DNA of 47,773 nt from assembly GCA_937899645.1 (NCBI GenBank), contig CALCCD010000045.1, forward strand, positions 1 to 47,773. The letters are read 5' to 3'. Within the stretch, counting starts at the first letter, position 1; every line of letters starts with the position of its first letter. Positions 15,493 to 32,300 of this stretch are shown here, in pieces. Source of the DNA: an uncultured cyanobacterium. GTDB taxonomy: Bacteria; Cyanobacteriota; Cyanobacteriia; Cyanobacteriales; Geitlerinemataceae. The notes below the pieces were generated by a model that worked only from the letters and a program-made list of their open reading frames with translations, had not been told where the DNA came from and did not search any database. The position numbers and the translations under genes were made by a program.

Positions 15493-15608
15493 GCCGGGTG
15501 CTTTCGTGAAGGCGGGAAAGTCCGAACTGTGCCGAAAAAAAGCCGGGTTCTGATAAGTCTCTTGCTGCTTGCGCGATCGGCTTTCGCGATTGCACGAAAG
15601 CACCCGGC
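15493..15608. repeat. Element bounded by 16-base perfect inverted repeats
   Basis: GCCGGGTGCTTTCGTG at 15493-15508 has an exact inverted copy at 15593-15608, enclosing 84 bases. The interior carries a related motif, AGCCGGGTTCTGA, near 15541. It lies between the SIMPL gene and the SGNH gene, which are convergent. It could be a small non-autonomous mobile repeat or a long-stem RNA structure. No coding sequence is inside, and no convincing target duplication flanks it. Confidence 0.6.
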
Positions 15609-15632
15609 TTCTGACTTGAGGTGTACCAGAGC

Positions 15633-16859
15633 CTAGAGCGCGAGCTGTCTGGCCACTGCGCGCGTCACTTCAGCAGCACCGAAGCGGTTGAGGTGGCTGG
15701 GATCTTCAAAGTCTCGGTTCGGGCGCGTGCGGGGCAGATCGAGGGTGGTGACGCGCCCGTAGTTCCGGGCGAGGCGCGCGAAAAACTGTCGGAACTCGGT
15801 TTCGAGGGGCGATCGCGTCGAATCGAGATATTCAACGGTGAGGGGCAAGGGCACGAGCGTGACGGCGATATCGTTGGCCTCGGCGAAGTCCAGGAGCCGC
15901 CGCGTAGCTTCGGCCTGCGCGCCTCCGAGCGAGAAGTTTGCATAGTCGCCATCGTAGCGACCGGCGACGCGACTGCGGGTCTGGTAGTAGACGCCGGGGT
16001 CGAAGCGCGTCTCGATTGGCAAAAAGCCGTCGGCACGAATCGGGCTCGAGCCATCGATATCGTCGGGCTGGGCGGCAAAGCGATCGAAGTCGCCGCGCTG
16101 GATGGCGCGATAGCCCGGAGACTCCCGCAACGCGGCATCGGTACGATCGGGGCGTCCGCTGTTGAAGGCCCGTACGCCATCGGCCCAGACGATCGCGCGG
16201 GGTAGCGAGTCCGTTGGTAAGATCTCGCGCACGAAGCGATCGACCACTTGCGCCGTCGCGCCGTTCACTCCGAGGTTCAGCACCCGAACTGGCGCACCGC
16301 TCCGCCGCTCTAGCTCCTGCTGCAACACCGACGGGTCGATCGCCTGGAGCGCCCGCGAGCTGCCGACAACAACAACGTCCGGCACGCCCTCCGCCGCGAC
16401 ATGAGCCGCGTAAAGCGCCAGTTTTTCATCGAGAACGTCGCTACCGAACGTCCAATTCGGGCGTGCGGACTGACTTTGCTCGGCGCGATCGAAAGCGAAG
16501 GCGGCCCCAGCCAGATATTCGCGAGTCTTCTTCTGGGCCAAAATCCAGCGACGATCGCCGGTTGGCACAGACTGCATCGCAAACGCCGCCCGCGACCAGC
16601 CCCGCGCTACGGCCTGCCAGTCGCGGCTGGTTCGCGCGCGATCGGTAGCCTGCCACGCCTGGAGCGCTTCGGCGATACCGCGATCGTAGGCCGAAGCTTC
16701 ACTGCTGGCATTGGCGATCGCTCCGGGCGAAATCGCCGCACGATCGCCCGTCATGCGATCCGGCTCGATCGCCAGCAGCAGTGCCAACACTCCAAGCAGC
16801 AATAGTAAAACCGACCGCACCCGCGCAGTCGAAGCAGCCGGTACGGTCGGTTTAGGCAT
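15633..16859 (-). CDS. SGNH hydrolase-like membrane-anchored protein
   Basis: This 408-residue protein has an N-terminal membrane helix (residues 15-30) and then a periplasmic domain. Motifs resemble SGNH hydrolases: VVVVGSSRALQAIDP with candidate catalytic Ser at 168, LNLGVNGATAQ with Asn 199, and near the C terminus EDPSHLNRFGA with D386 and H389. Such domains include esterases and the AlgJ/AlgX-like enzymes that acetylate or deacetylate polysaccharides. Substrate is unknown; a role in surface polymer modification is a guess. The start at the ATG 16859 is well placed before the signal anchor. It follows rpoC2 on the same strand after 79 bases and could be reached by read-through. Confidence 0.65.
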   Translation of the reverse strand: MPKPTVPAASTARVRSVLLLLLGVLALLLAIEPDRMTGDRAAISPGAIANASSEASAYDRGIAEALQAWQATDRARTSRDWQAVARGWSRAAFAMQSVPTGDRRWILAQKKTREYLAGAAFAFDRAEQSQSARPNWTFGSDVLDEKLALYAAHVAAEGVPDVVVVGSSRALQAIDPSVLQQELERRSGAPVRVLNLGVNGATAQVVDRFVREILPTDSLPRAIVWADGVRAFNSGRPDRTDAALRESPGYRAIQRGDFDRFAAQPDDIDGSSPIRADGFLPIETRFDPGVYYQTRSRVAGRYDGDYANFSLGGAQAEATRRLLDFAEANDIAVTLVPLPLTVEYLDSTRSPLETEFRQFFARLARNYGRVTTLDLPRTRPNRDFEDPSHLNRFGAAEVTRAVARQLAL

Positions 16860-16938
16860 GGTGTTTAGGTCGAGTACGAGTCTGGAACGATGCGGCGAGC
16901 GCCGTGCCGATTAGCATATCGTCGCTATCTAGATCCCG

Positions 16939-19900
16939 CTACGCGTCGCTATCGTCGAGAATCGCCGAAGAGCCTAGCCCTTCTGCATTCGAGTCGTCGA
17001 GCAACAGCTCGGAGCTGTCGCTGACGCTGCCGCTGAGGTTATAGCTACGCGCCGTGCGATCGTCGAGCACCACGTCCTTGAGGTTGTCGTCATCGAGGGT
17101 CGTCGGCTCCATCTCCGACGAGTAGTTGAGATCTTCGTAGGCGTTGAAGCCCGTACCCGCCGGAATCAAGCGGCCGATGATCACGTTCTCCTTCAAACCG
17201 CGCAGCCAGTCGGATTTACCCTCGATCGCTGCTTCAGTCAGCACGCGCGTCGTTTCCTGGAAGCTCGCCGCACTGATAAAGCTATCGGTGTTGAGGCTGG
17301 CTTTGGTGATACCCAGCAACATCGGCATGTACTGCGCGGGTGCACCGCCGGTAATCGACATCGTGTCGTTGACCTGCTCGACTTGGCGCAGCTCCAGCAG
17401 CTCGCCAGGCAGCATAATCGTGTCGCCGCCGTCTTCGATCTTTACTTTTGAAGTCATCTGACGGACGATCACTTCGATGTGTTTGTCCGAGATGTCGATG
17501 CCCTGGGACTGATAGACGTTCTGGACTTCGTTGACCAGGAAGGTTTGAACGTTGCGGAAAGCCGTCAGCGCCGCTTCGTAACAGCCATTGGGCAGCAAGT
17601 AGTCGAACCAGACCTCGAGGATTTCATGGGGGTTCGAGGGGCCGTCGGTGATCGGCTCGCCCACTTCTAGGTGCTGGCCTTCAACCACCACCAGGTTCTT
17701 GCTGATACCGATCGGATATTCGGCGATCGTGCCGTCTGCTTCGATGACGTGAACTTCGGCCACGTCGTTGTTGTCGTCGTAGACGATCTGCACTGTGCCA
17801 GGTCGACGGTTGAGGACGCAGGCTTCTTTGGGTTTGCGCGCTTCGAGCAGCTCTTCAATACGCGGCAGACCCTGAATGATGTCGCCGGTTTTGGCGCGCT
17901 CGAAGACCAGCAGAACGAGGTTGTCGCCGCGCTGTACCAGGCTGCCGTCGTCCACGTGCAGGATTGCGCCGGGAGACACGCGGTAGGGACGCGCCGTGCG
18001 CAGCTCGATCGAGTTACCGTCGATCGCCAGCACCTGCGACGAATCTTCGAGGGCGACGCCTTTCGCGACCTCGGTGCCGCTGACCAGCAGGTCGCCGACC
18101 TTGCAATTCGGCTTGCCGCCGGTCTCGAGCGTCGTGCGATCGTTGTCGGTCACGACCAGAACGCGGCGGGTGGCCTCTTCACCCTCGCGGATACCGCGAA
18201 TCAGGCCGTCGTTTTTACAGCGGATTTCCGTGCGGGCAACGATCGCACCGGGATTGATTTGCTCGCCATCGGACACCAGCAGGCGCGTGGTCGTGCTGTT
18301 GCCGCCCAGCGGATCGGCGTTGGCGTCGCGACGCACCGTCAACGACTCGATGACCACGAGCTGGAGGCGCTTGATATCCGGGTTATCGGCGTCGGCAACG
18401 AGTTCGATATCGGCTTCGAGCTGGCGGGTATCTTCGCGATCGATTTCCAGCAGCAGCTGCGTGCGCACCAACTCCAGACCCTCGACGGACTTGACGCGCT
18501 CGCCATCTTTATAGGGCAGCAGGCGCTGGATTGGGGTCAGGCCGATACCGAAGGCGTTGTCCTGGTCGGCGGCGGGACGCTGGATCGGTACCGGCGGCTC
18601 GTCAGGCACGACGAACTCGTAGACCGGACGCAGCAGCAGACCCAAGCCGTCCGGCGTTTCGATCGGCTCGCAGATGCACATCGATTCGGTGACGATACCG
18701 GGTGCGAGTTCTTCACCCGCTTGAATCAGGCGGTCGGGATCGCCCTCGATCGCCACCGGCTCTTCGAGCAGGTGGAACGTACCGGGCTTGATCGAAATCT
18801 CGCGCAGAATATCGTTCTTCTGGATGACTTCAACGATGCCGCTGTTCTGGCAGAAGATATCCTTAACGACCTCGGTTCCAGCCTCGACGTACTGGCCGTT
18901 TTCGACTTCCAGCAGCGAGATGTCTTTGTTAATCTCGTGGGTCTCTTCGGGAATCCAGAGCATCGTGCCGCCTTTGACGATCTCGAAGCCCGTTTTGGCG
19001 TTGCCCTTGGTGCGCTTGACTTCGATATCGCCGTAGCGCAGCAGACCGCCAGTGGGCGTGCGGTAGGTTTCGTCCACCAGTTCGGCCACCACCTGACCGT
19101 CGCGCACTTTAGTGCCCGGCGTCGCCATCAGCGTAAATTCGGGGCCGTCTTTGGTAGAAATAGCGTAGTGGTCGCGACCGTGGCTGCTGACCTCGGTGAC
19201 TTCCGCCGCGTTCAGGCACACCGACGCGGTGATAATCTCCACTTCTTTTGGAATCGCGTCGAGTGCGAGGGAAGTATCGGACACTTCGCCGCCGCTGTAG
19301 CCTTCCGGGAGGCGCACCACACCGCCGCTCTCGGACGGCGTCTCGGTCACGGCGAGCGTATCGCCCTCTGCGACGGTGTCGCCGTTTTGCACGACCGGCT
19401 CGCTTCCCGGCGGCAGGTTGTAGACCTCACCGGAAAGCACCCACAGCAGACCACCGCGACCGGCGGTCATCGTCGTGTTGCCCTGGCGGTCTTGCTTCTC
19501 TTCGGCGACTAAACCGTCGAACTTGACTTCGCCTGAGAGATTGGCGGTTACGTCTTTGGCCGCTTTCTCCGTGTTTTTCTTGGTAGTTGCCGAACCGACC
19601 GGGACTTCGGCAAAGAATTGGTTCTGTGCGATGTCCGTGCCGTCGGTCACCATTAGGGTCGTGCCATTGGGCAGAGGCAGGCTGTATTTTTTGCCTTTGC
19701 CGATGGGTTTGACTTCTACCGTGCCAGCCTGCTCGACGATAAAGGCATCTTCACCGTGACGAGTGCGGTACGGACGCACGCGCAGGTCTTTGGAGTAGTT
19801 GACGGTCGCGTCGAACTTAGCACGCTCGGGACGCGCCACTTCGCCGGTGAAGACACCGCCGGTGTGGAACGTACGCATCGTCAGCTGCGTACCGGGTTCG

Positions 19901-20868
19901 CCAATACTTTGGGCGGCGATGATACCGACCGCTTCGCCTAGATCGACGAGCTGACCGTGGGCGAGGCTCCAGCCGTAGCAATGCTGGCAGACGCTGCGGG
20001 TCGCTTCGCAGGTCAGCGGCGATCGCACGGCAATCTCTTCGATACCGGACTGGTTGATGGCCTTGGCGATGTCGAGATCGACCGCCTGGTTGCGCTTGGC
20101 GATAACCGTGCCGTCCTCGGTGACCACATCTTCTGCCACCACGCGGCCAAATAACCGATCGCCCAGCTCGATCGCAATTCGCTCGCCGCTCTTCATCGGG
20201 CGCATCGGGATGCTGCGCTGCGTGCCGCAGTCCAGCTCGCGGACGATCGTGTCTTGCGACACGTCCACCAGACGACGGGTCAGATAGCCCGAGTCTGCCG
20301 TCCGCAGCGCCGTATCGACCAGACCTTTGCGCGCGCCGTAAGAGGAGATGATGTACTCGGTAACGGTCAGACCTTCGCGGAAGTTGGTCTTAATCGGAAG
20401 GTCGATGATTTCCCCTTGCGGGTTCGCCATCAGGCCGCGCATCCCGACGAGCTGGCGAACCTGGGAGATGTTACCCCGCGCCCCGGAGAACGCCATCATG
20501 TAGACCGAGTTGAGCGGGTCGTCTTTCTTGAAGTTGGTAACGACTTCGTCTTTGAGCTCTTCGGAGGTGGTGCTCCAGGTGTCGATCACCTTCTGGAAGC
20601 GTTCCACCTCGGTGATTTCGCCGCGCGTGTAGCGCGCTTCAGTGGTGTCGATCTCTTCCTGGGCCGAAGCGAGAAGCTCGTGCTTGACCGGCGGGATTTT
20701 CAGGTCTTCGACGCTAATCGAAACACCAGCGCGGGTCGCGTAGCGAAAGCCGAGGGCTTTGAGCCGATCGGCGACCTTAGCGGTTTTCGCCGTGCCGTGC
20801 TGGACGAACGACCAAGCGATAAGCGAGCGCAGTTGCTTTTTATCGACGACGCGATTGTGGAAGATCAT
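16939..20868 (-). CDS. rpoC2: DNA-directed RNA polymerase subunit beta'' (RpoC2)
   Basis: This 1309-residue protein is the C-terminal half of the split beta' subunit of cyanobacterial RNA polymerase. Near the N terminus are [20 protein letters not shown] and the trigger-loop region with [16 protein letters not shown]. The zinc-binding Cys cluster [11 protein letters not shown] follows, then [18 protein letters not shown] of the conserved core. The middle is the large cyanobacterial insertion in the trigger loop, made of repeated small beta domains. The C terminus carries an acidic Asp/Ser tail. Length is normal for cyanobacteria. It is last in the rpoB-rpoC1-rpoC2 order, 85 bases after rpoC1. 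Confidence 0.97.
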   Translation of the reverse strand: MIFHNRVVDKKQLRSLIAWSFVQHGTAKTAKVADRLKALGFRYATRAGVSISVEDLKIPPVKHELLASAQEEIDTTEARYTRGEITEVERFQKVIDTWSTTSEELKDEVVTNFKKDDPLNSVYMMAFSGARGNISQVRQLVGMRGLMANPQGEIIDLPIKTNFREGLTVTEYIISSYGARKGLVDTALRTADSGYLTRRLVDVSQDTIVRELDCGTQRSIPMRPMKSGERIAIELGDRLFGRVVAEDVVTEDGTVIAKRNQAVDLDIAKAINQSGIEEIAVRSPLTCEATRSVCQHCYGWSLAHGQLVDLGEAVGIIAAQSIGEPGTQLTMRTFHTGGVFTGEVARPERAKFDATVNYSKDLRVRPYRTRHGEDAFIVEQAGTVEVKPIGKGKKYSLPLPNGTTLMVTDGTDIAQNQFFAEVPVGSATTKKNTEKAAKDVTANLSGEVKFDGLVAEEKQDRQGNTTMTAGRGGLLWVLSGEVYNLPPGSEPVVQNGDTVAEGDTLAVTETPSESGGVVRLPEGYSGGEVSDTSLALDAIPKEVEIITASVCLNAAEVTEVSSHGRDHYAISTKDGPEFTLMATPGTKVRDGQVVAELVDETYRTPTGGLLRYGDIEVKRTKGNAKTGFEIVKGGTMLWIPEETHEINKDISLLEVENGQYVEAGTEVVKDIFCQNSGIVEVIQKNDILREISIKPGTFHLLEEPVAIEGDPDRLIQAGEELAPGIVTESMCICEPIETPDGLGLLLRPVYEFVVPDEPPVPIQRPAADQDNAFGIGLTPIQRLLPYKDGERVKSVEGLELVRTQLLLEIDREDTRQLEADIELVADADNPDIKRLQLVVIESLTVRRDANADPLGGNSTTTRLLVSDGEQINPGAIVARTEIRCKNDGLIRGIREGEEATRRVLVVTDNDRTTLETGGKPNCKVGDLLVSGTEVAKGVALEDSSQVLAIDGNSIELRTARPYRVSPGAILHVDDGSLVQRGDNLVLLVFERAKTGDIIQGLPRIEELLEARKPKEACVLNRRPGTVQIVYDDNNDVAEVHVIEADGTIAEYPIGISKNLVVVEGQHLEVGEPITDGPSNPHEILEVWFDYLLPNGCYEAALTAFRNVQTFLVNEVQNVYQSQGIDISDKHIEVIVRQMTSKVKIEDGGDTIMLPGELLELRQVEQVNDTMSITGGAPAQYMPMLLGITKASLNTDSFISAASFQETTRVLTEAAIEGKSDWLRGLKENVIIGRLIPAGTGFNAYEDLNYSSEMEPTTLDDDNLKDVVLDDRTARSYNLSGSVSDSSELLLDDSNAEGLGSSAILDDSDA

Positions 20869-20953
20869 GATTGCTCGTGGGCGGGATGAAAGGGGGCGCA
20901 GGGAGCGATCGACGCGGGTCGATCGCAGAATGGGTCGGATCGCTCAGCGGGGG

Positions 20954-22840
<1,887 letters not shown>

Positions 22841-22952
22841 GACTTTAGGAATCTCTCAAACCAAGGCGGGCAGGGGCAGCGCGAGAAGAGGTCGGCGGGT
22901 CGCTCTTCTCGCGTCGGGGGCTAGTCGCGGCGATCGATCTCGCCGCCGGAGA

Positions 22953-26270
<3,318 letters not shown>

Positions 26271-26488
26271 AAGTCCTTGGGGCGAAAGATGGAGATATGG
26301 GTCGCGCAGCCGGTGGCGAGTCCGGATTTTACAGTCGCGCGGGTATGACTTGGCTTCGGGTCAGACCGACGCGGCGGGCAGGGCGACGACCATCAGATCG
26401 GGAACGATGGTCGCTCTTCACGTCAAAGCGCCCGAGATCGCGGGCGATTCGGGCGAAGTGCCCCTGCGCAGCCGAACGCAGCTCGAGG

Positions 26489-27292
26489 TCAGGCCGCGAG
26501 CGCGCGCGAGGGGGGCAGCTTGAAACAGTGCTGGGCATTCTCCGTAGTCTGGCGGGCGAGGGTTTCGAGGTCGATGCCGCGCAGTTCGGCGACGCGCTCG
26601 GCGACGGCGCGCACGAAAGCGGGTTCGTTGCGCTTGCCACGGTGGGGAACGGGGGCAAGAAACGGGCAGTCGGTCTCGACAAGCAGCCGATCGTCGGGAA
26701 CGAGTACCACGGAATCGCGCACGGCCTGGGCGGTCTTGAACGTGACGATGCCGCTGAAGCTAACGTAAAAGCCAAAATCGACGAACGCTTTGACTTCGTC
26801 CGGCGTCCCCGCCCAGCAGTGCATGACGCAGCGCGGCAGCGGGCCGACACGATCGCGCCAGTCACGCAGCACGCGCACCATTTCGTCTGCCGCGTCGCGA
26901 CAGTGAATGATAACGGGCCGGTCGAGACGAGTTGCAATTTGCAAGTGTCGCTCGAACGCTGCCGTCTGGCGTTCGCGATCGTCAGCCTTGAAAAAGTCCA
27001 GGCCAGTCTCACCGATCGCCACGACGCGATCGTCAGAGCCCGCTAGCCGTTCGATCTCGTCGCCGAGTTCGGGCGTCCATCGCTCGGCACTGAGCGGGTG
27101 CAGCCCGACGGCTAGCGACAGTTCGGGACAGCGGTCGGCGATGGCGCGCATGGCATCGAACTCCGACGGCTCGACGCAGGAATGCACCAAACGCGAGACC
27201 CCGGCTTGACGCCAGCGCTCGCGAACGGCTTCAAGGTCGCCGGAGAACGAATCGAAATTTAGATGGACGTGGGTGTCGATGAGCTGCATCAA
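26489..27292 (-). CDS. tatD: TatD family hydrolase
   Basis: This 267-residue protein is a metal-dependent TIM-barrel nuclease of the TatD family (3'-5' exonuclease/DNase). Metal-site motifs are IDTHVHLNF near the N terminus (H8, H10), the Glu of GETGLDFFK, the His of IIHCRDA and of [10 protein letters not shown], and the Asp of ETDCPF. Family members take part in DNA repair or RNA turnover. It sits between rpsT and rpoB, a gene order common in cyanobacteria, and the 51-base gap to rpsT suggests a common transcript. Confidence 0.92.
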   Translation of the reverse strand: MMQLIDTHVHLNFDSFSGDLEAVRERWRQAGVSRLVHSCVEPSEFDAMRAIADRCPELSLAVGLHPLSAERWTPELGDEIERLAGSDDRVVAIGETGLDFFKADDRERQTAAFERHLQIATRLDRPVIIHCRDAADEMVRVLRDWRDRVGPLPRCVMHCWAGTPDEVKAFVDFGFYVSFSGIVTFKTAQAVRDSVVLVPDDRLLVETDCPFLAPVPHRGKRNEPAFVRAVAERVAELRGIDLETLARQTTENAQHCFKLPPSRALAA

Positions 27293-27343
27293 GGACGATC
27301 GAGGGCCGACAAACGAACGAAAAACGAGCGAAGCGGCGCTGTT

Positions 27344-27640
27344 CTAGGCAGATGCGCCCTCGACCTGCTTGAGTATCTTGGCGATGCGGGATTTCTTACG
27401 CGCGCCGTTATTGGTGTGCAACACGCCGCGTTTGACGGCTTTGTCAATTTTGCTGACCGCAGCCGACATGCTCGACTTCACCGCAGCTTCCGTCTCGGGA
27501 CTGGGCGAGGCTGCGTGCGCTTCGACCGCCGCGATATAATTTCTAGTAAGCGTCTTCACCGCAGACTTGTACGTCTTGTTGCGCAGGCGGTTGCGCTCTG
27601 CAACCTTGACTCGCTTGATTGCGGACTTGATGTTTGCCAC
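27344..27640 (-). CDS. rpsT: 30S ribosomal protein S20
   Basis: This 98-residue basic helical protein is ribosomal protein S20, which binds 16S rRNA in the small subunit body. [20 protein letters not shown] and [19 protein letters not shown] are the standard ends of the family. The start codon is GTG, followed by GCA AAC ATC. A clear ribosome binding site, AGGGG, lies eight bases before it (complement of 27649-27653). It is the first gene of the rpsT-tatD-rpoB-rpoC1-rpoC2 cluster and is divergent from hisD. Confidence 0.95.
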   Translation of the reverse strand: MANIKSAIKRVKVAERNRLRNKTYKSAVKTLTRNYIAAVEAHAASPSPETEAAVKSSMSAAVSKIDKAVKRGVLHTNNGARKKSRIAKILKQVEGASA

Positions 27641-27648
27641 CGAATATT

Positions 27649-27653
27649 CCCCT
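27649..27653 (-). promoter_or_regulatory. Ribosome binding site deciding the GTG start of rpsT
   Basis: AGGGG on the minus strand is followed by eight bases and then GTG GCA AAC. Most genes in this window lack an evident Shine-Dalgarno sequence, so this site supports GTG as the start. Confidence 0.7.
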
Positions 27654-27912
27654 GTTACCTGTGTTCTCTGTTGTACGCTCGATCGCGGGATTCGTCACCA
27701 GACATACTAATATATCACCTTCAATACCGGAAGTCGCTCGGGAAAAACCGCGTTAAGCTTAGGGAACGCGCGAGCGCGAAAGACTTGGTGAGTCGGTGAA
27801 CCGATCGCGGTTCGCCGACTCGTCGTTGCTAGCAAAGAACGGGGCCTCGGGCGATCGGCGGCGTGGCGACAGCGCGCACCTGCTCGGGACTCAGTGGAGG
27901 CTTTTTCCATAC

Positions 27913-29226
27913 ATGCTGCGAATCGTAACAGATCGAACCGAGGCGGAATCGGAACTCAAGCGAATTGCCGATCGCACCCACGATGCTAGCGTCGTTCACA
28001 AGGAGGCAACGGTCGCTGAGGTGCTGCAAACTGTGCGTCGCCAGGGCGATCGTGCCGTACTTGACTACACCCGAGAGTTCGACGGTTGCGAGCTAACGCC
28101 AGAAAAGCTGAAAGTAAGCGGCGCGCAGCTCGACGCAGCCTACCAGCAGGTGTCTCAGGAGCTATTGGGCGCAATTCAGCTTGCAGCGAACCAAATCGAA
28201 GCGTTCCACCGCCAGCGCGTCCCGAAAAGCTGGGTGCAGTTCGGCGATGACGGTATCGTCCTCGGTAAGCGCTACACGCCGGTCGATCGCGCGGGGCTCT
28301 ACATTCCCGGCGGTCGCGCTTCCTATCCGAGCACGGTGCTGATGAATGCGATTCCGGCGAAGGTGGCGGGTGTGCCGCGTATCGTCATGGTGACGCCGCC
28401 GGGACGCGAGGGCGGCTCGATCGCACCATCGGTGCTCGTGGCCGCCCAGGAGGCGGGCATCGAAGAGATTTACCGCGTTGGCGGTTCTCAGGCGATTGCG
28501 GCGCTGGCTTACGGCACGGAGACGATCCCCAAAGTAGACGTGATCACCGGGCCGGGAAACGTTTACGTGATGTTGGCGAAGAAGCTGGCCTACGGTTCGG
28601 TGGGCATCGACTCGCTGGCCGGTCCGTCGGAAGTGCTGACGATCGCCGACGGGCGCGCCAACCCGGCGCACGTGGCGGCGGATTTGCTAGCACAGGCAGA
28701 ACACGATCCGATGGCAGCGGCGATCTTGATTACCACCAGCAGCGCCCTTGCCGAGCGTGTTGTCGAAGCGGTACGGGATCAGCTATCCGATCACCCGCGC
28801 CGGGAACTGACGGAAAAGTCGATCGCTCACTACGGTCTCATCGTCGTCGTCGAGACTTTGGAAGAAGCTGCCGAGCTGTCGAATCAGTTCGCGCCGGAGC
28901 ACCTGGAGCTGGAGGTCGCCGAGCCCTGGGAATTGCTGAACAGCATCCGCCACGCGGGCGCGATTTTCCTCGGGTCTTCGACGCCGGAGGCGGTTGGGGA
29001 TTATTTGGCTGGCCCGAACCACACGCTGCCCACCTCGGGGGCGGCGCGCTACGCTTCAGCGCTGGGCGTCGAAACCTTCATCAAGCACTCGAGCCTAATT
29101 CACTACACGCCGAAAGCATTGGAATCCTTGGGTGGCGCGATTCAAACGTTGGCGCAGGCGGAAGGGCTTCACTCCCACTCCGAGTCGGTGCGGCGACGGA
29201 TCGACCCCGACGAAGCGAATTTATAG
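27913..29226 (+). CDS. hisD: Histidinol dehydrogenase
   Basis: This 437-residue enzyme oxidises L-histidinol to L-histidine in two NAD-dependent steps, the last reactions of histidine synthesis. Conserved blocks include GLYIPGGRASYPSTVLMN, VITGPGNVYVMLAKK, DSLAGPSEVLTIADG and FAPEHLELE, where E329 and H330 are the catalytic pair of the family. The ATG at 27913 (MLRIVTDRTEAES) is chosen; an open frame from 27796 adds 39 residues without family match. It is divergent from the rpsT operon and not linked to other his genes, as is common in cyanobacteria. Confidence 0.93.
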   Translation: MLRIVTDRTEAESELKRIADRTHDASVVHKEATVAEVLQTVRRQGDRAVLDYTREFDGCELTPEKLKVSGAQLDAAYQQVSQELLGAIQLAANQIEAFHRQRVPKSWVQFGDDGIVLGKRYTPVDRAGLYIPGGRASYPSTVLMNAIPAKVAGVPRIVMVTPPGREGGSIAPSVLVAAQEAGIEEIYRVGGSQAIAALAYGTETIPKVDVITGPGNVYVMLAKKLAYGSVGIDSLAGPSEVLTIADGRANPAHVAADLLAQAEHDPMAAAILITTSSALAERVVEAVRDQLSDHPRRELTEKSIAHYGLIVVVETLEEAAELSNQFAPEHLELEVAEPWELLNSIRHAGAIFLGSSTPEAVGDYLAGPNHTLPTSGAARYASALGVETFIKHSSLIHYTPKALESLGGAIQTLAQAEGLHSHSESVRRRIDPDEANL

Positions 29227-29327
29227 GGCATTGCGGGTCGATACTGCGGGTCGATGAGGGCTTAGGACGAATGGGGTTAATTGGGTTATGAAGAGAGCTT
29301 AATCCCCGGCTTGTCCCGTCGAAGTGT

Positions 29328-32300
29328 TTAGCTCGAACCTTCGGTGTTGCGATCGATGCGGTCGGCGATCGCCTGGGCGACACGGACGCAGTTGCGCCCG
29401 TCGTCCTTGGCGCGGTAGAGCGCGTCGTCGGCAACCCGCATCAAGGCACGGCGATCGGAGCCGCATTCCGGGAACGAAGCCACACCGAACGAAGCCGTAA
29501 CGGAATCGAGCGAGTTTCCGGCGTGGGATAGCTCTAGGTCGGCAATGCGCTGGCGGATCTGTTCGGCACGCTGGTAAACCGCATTGGCGGGCGCATCCGG
29601 CACGATCGCGATCAGTTCCTCTCCGCCGTATCGACAGGCGATGTCGGACTGGCGCAGAACGGAGGAGACGGCTTGGGCGACTTCTCGGAGCACCAGGTCG
29701 CCGACAACGTGGCCGTAGTGATCGTTGTAGCTCTTGAATCGATCGATGTCGATCATCACCAAACCGAGGTGCTTTTGGTGCAGGTGTGCCGCGTGCAGCA
29801 GTCGATCGAGAGCGTCTTCCATGTAGCGGCGGTTGAACAGCCCGGTGAGCGGGTCGCGCGTACTCTGTTGCTCGAGGCTTTCGCGGAGCTGGAGGTTGGC
29901 GATTGACAGCGCGAGCTGCTCCGAGACGGCCCCGGCAAGCTGGCGCTGAGCTTCCTGGAGCGCTCTGGGCTCCGAAGACCACACGTGTAGCAGCCCGAGG
30001 CTGGTTCCCTGGGCGCTCAGCGGCAGGCACAGTGAAACCTCAACACAGTCGCAGGCGTGGATGTGTTTGCAGAACAGTTCGTTGTCGCCGCGCTCCATCA
30101 GGTGGGTTCGGCTGCGCCGCAGCGCCCAACAGTCCTGCTTGAGTCCGCCGATCTCGTTGATGTTAGGCTCGCCCCAGGTGGCGATCTGGACGAGGCGATC
30201 GGAGTCTTGGATTTGGTAAAGCGTCCCGGCACAACCCGGCAAGAGCGACATCATTCTCGCTGCAACGGTTTCGTAGGCTTCGCGGACGGTCTCGCAGGCT
30301 TGCAGGTACTCGTTGAGCTCCCCGAGCTTGAGCATGTCGCGGTTGCGCGAGTTGAGCACGCGGATTTTCGTTTCCAGTTCTTGGTTCGTTTGCTGGAGGA
30401 CGTTTTCGATCGACTTGGTTTTCGTGATGTCACGCAGCGTCACCGTCAGCCCGTCGCCCAGCTCGATCGCCGTGATCTGGAACCAGTGGCCGCGTCGGTC
30501 TTCAGCGGCGCGGTAGATCTCGCGTTCGAGCATGCCGCCGCCCTCCACGACGCGCACGTAGTCGTCGAACAGCTCGGCGACATGGGCTTCGGAACATTCT
30601 TTCCGAAAGAATTTGCCGACGAGGTTTCGATCGGAGGAGGTCACGAACCAGCTTGCGGCGGGGTTGGCAACGATCCACTGGAAATCGACGATCGCCTGCG
30701 TGTTCGGATCGTGAATGCAGCGGAAGGCCATGATGCCATCAATCGAGCTTTCAAGGACGCTGGCCAGCAGCATCTTCGACTCTTCGAGTTCGAGCTGCAT
30801 CGACGAGCGCTCGGTGACGTCCTGAACGATCGCCACAAAGCCCAGCGGATGTGCCCCCTCTTTAAAAATCGGCTCGATTTCGAGGCCGACACGCAGCTCT
30901 TTGCCATCACAGCGCCGGAGCGTCCACTCGCGCGCTTCCAGAGCGGCTTCGTGGGCCGAGCAGAGGGTCAAGCACTCGAAGTTCGCCGGTCGCTCCTGGA
31001 TGGGCGCGTCCGGGAACATATCGGCGTAGTGCTGCTCGATTTCGGACGAAAAGAAGAAGCGCTCGAAATTTAAATCCTGAAGGTCGTCCGGGCCGAAGCA
31101 GGCCAGCAGCGTGCGCGCTCCGGCGTTGGCGAGCTGGATTTGTCCGTCGGGGGCAGTGGAGATAATCGCCACGTCGCAGGTAGAGTCGAAGACCGCCTGG
31201 AGCTTGGCGTTGAGCGTCGTCAGCTGCATCTCGCTTTCATAGCTGGAGGTGACGTCGTTGACGATGCCGATGTAGTTAGTGACACTGCCGCTGTCATCGC
31301 GTACCGGCGAGAGGGTCAGCTCGTTCCAGAACATCGTGCCGTCGCGCCGGTAGTTGCGCAGCGTTACGCAGCAGCCCGTGCCTTCGCGGACAGAGCGGCG
31401 CAGGACTTTGAGGCCGAGTTGGTCGTCGTCGTCGTTCTGCAAAAAGCGGCAGTTGCGCCCGATCGCTTCGTACTCCGAGTAGCCCGTAATCGTCTCGAAC
31501 CCGGAGTTGACATAGACGATCGGGTTGTGAGATTGGGTGGCGTCGGAAACGATCACGCCGTTAGCGCAGGCGTCGATCGCCCGCTCGAGCATTCGCTGCC
31601 AGTACTGAACGCGGCGCTGCTCGGTAATGTCGTGCATGACGACTGCGAAACCGCAAGGCGCTTCCTGGAAATCGTAGAGCGTCGAGATCCGAATTTCCGT
31701 CCAGATCGAGCGCCCGGAACGGTGCTGGTGGCGGCTCTCTGCGACATGGCGACCGTCGAGGCGAGCGCGCTCTAGCTCGCGGGTGGGCTGGCCCGAGTTC
31801 GCCGTCTCGGGATCGAAAAGCACCGCGTAGGGCCGCCCTAGGACTTCGGCTTCGGTGTAGCCCTGGATGCGCTCGGCTCCGGTGTTCCAACTGGCGATCG
31901 TCCCGTCGAGGGCCAGCTCGAAGATGCCGTAGTCGCTGACGCCGTCGAGCAGTAGGCTCCAGCGGGTTTCGGTTTCGACGCGGGCGGCCTCGGAATTTTC
32001 TAGGGCGGTGATGTCTTGGGCGACCCAGGTGATGCAGTCCGGTTCGGCGTTGGGCGAGAGGCGCACGCGAAACCAGCGCTGCTGGCCGTCTACCTCGAGT
32101 GGATACTTAAGGCTCTGGGCGCATTTGGTCTCCAGGACGCGCGCGATCGCCGAGCCGATCGCCGAAGCCGAATCGAGGTCGTAGAACAGCCCTGCGGTGC
32201 GATCGAAAACGTCGGTGGTGGGGCCATAGAGCAAATGCGGATTGGTGGGCGCGATGCTAATCACCTCGTAGTCCGCGCGGATCGTCATCACGATCTCGGT

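Noticed and set aside
17671-19512. 613-codon open frame antisense to rpoC2
   Set aside because: It runs exactly opposite a well-supported essential gene and has no recognisable motif. Long antisense frames are expected from strong third-position GC bias.
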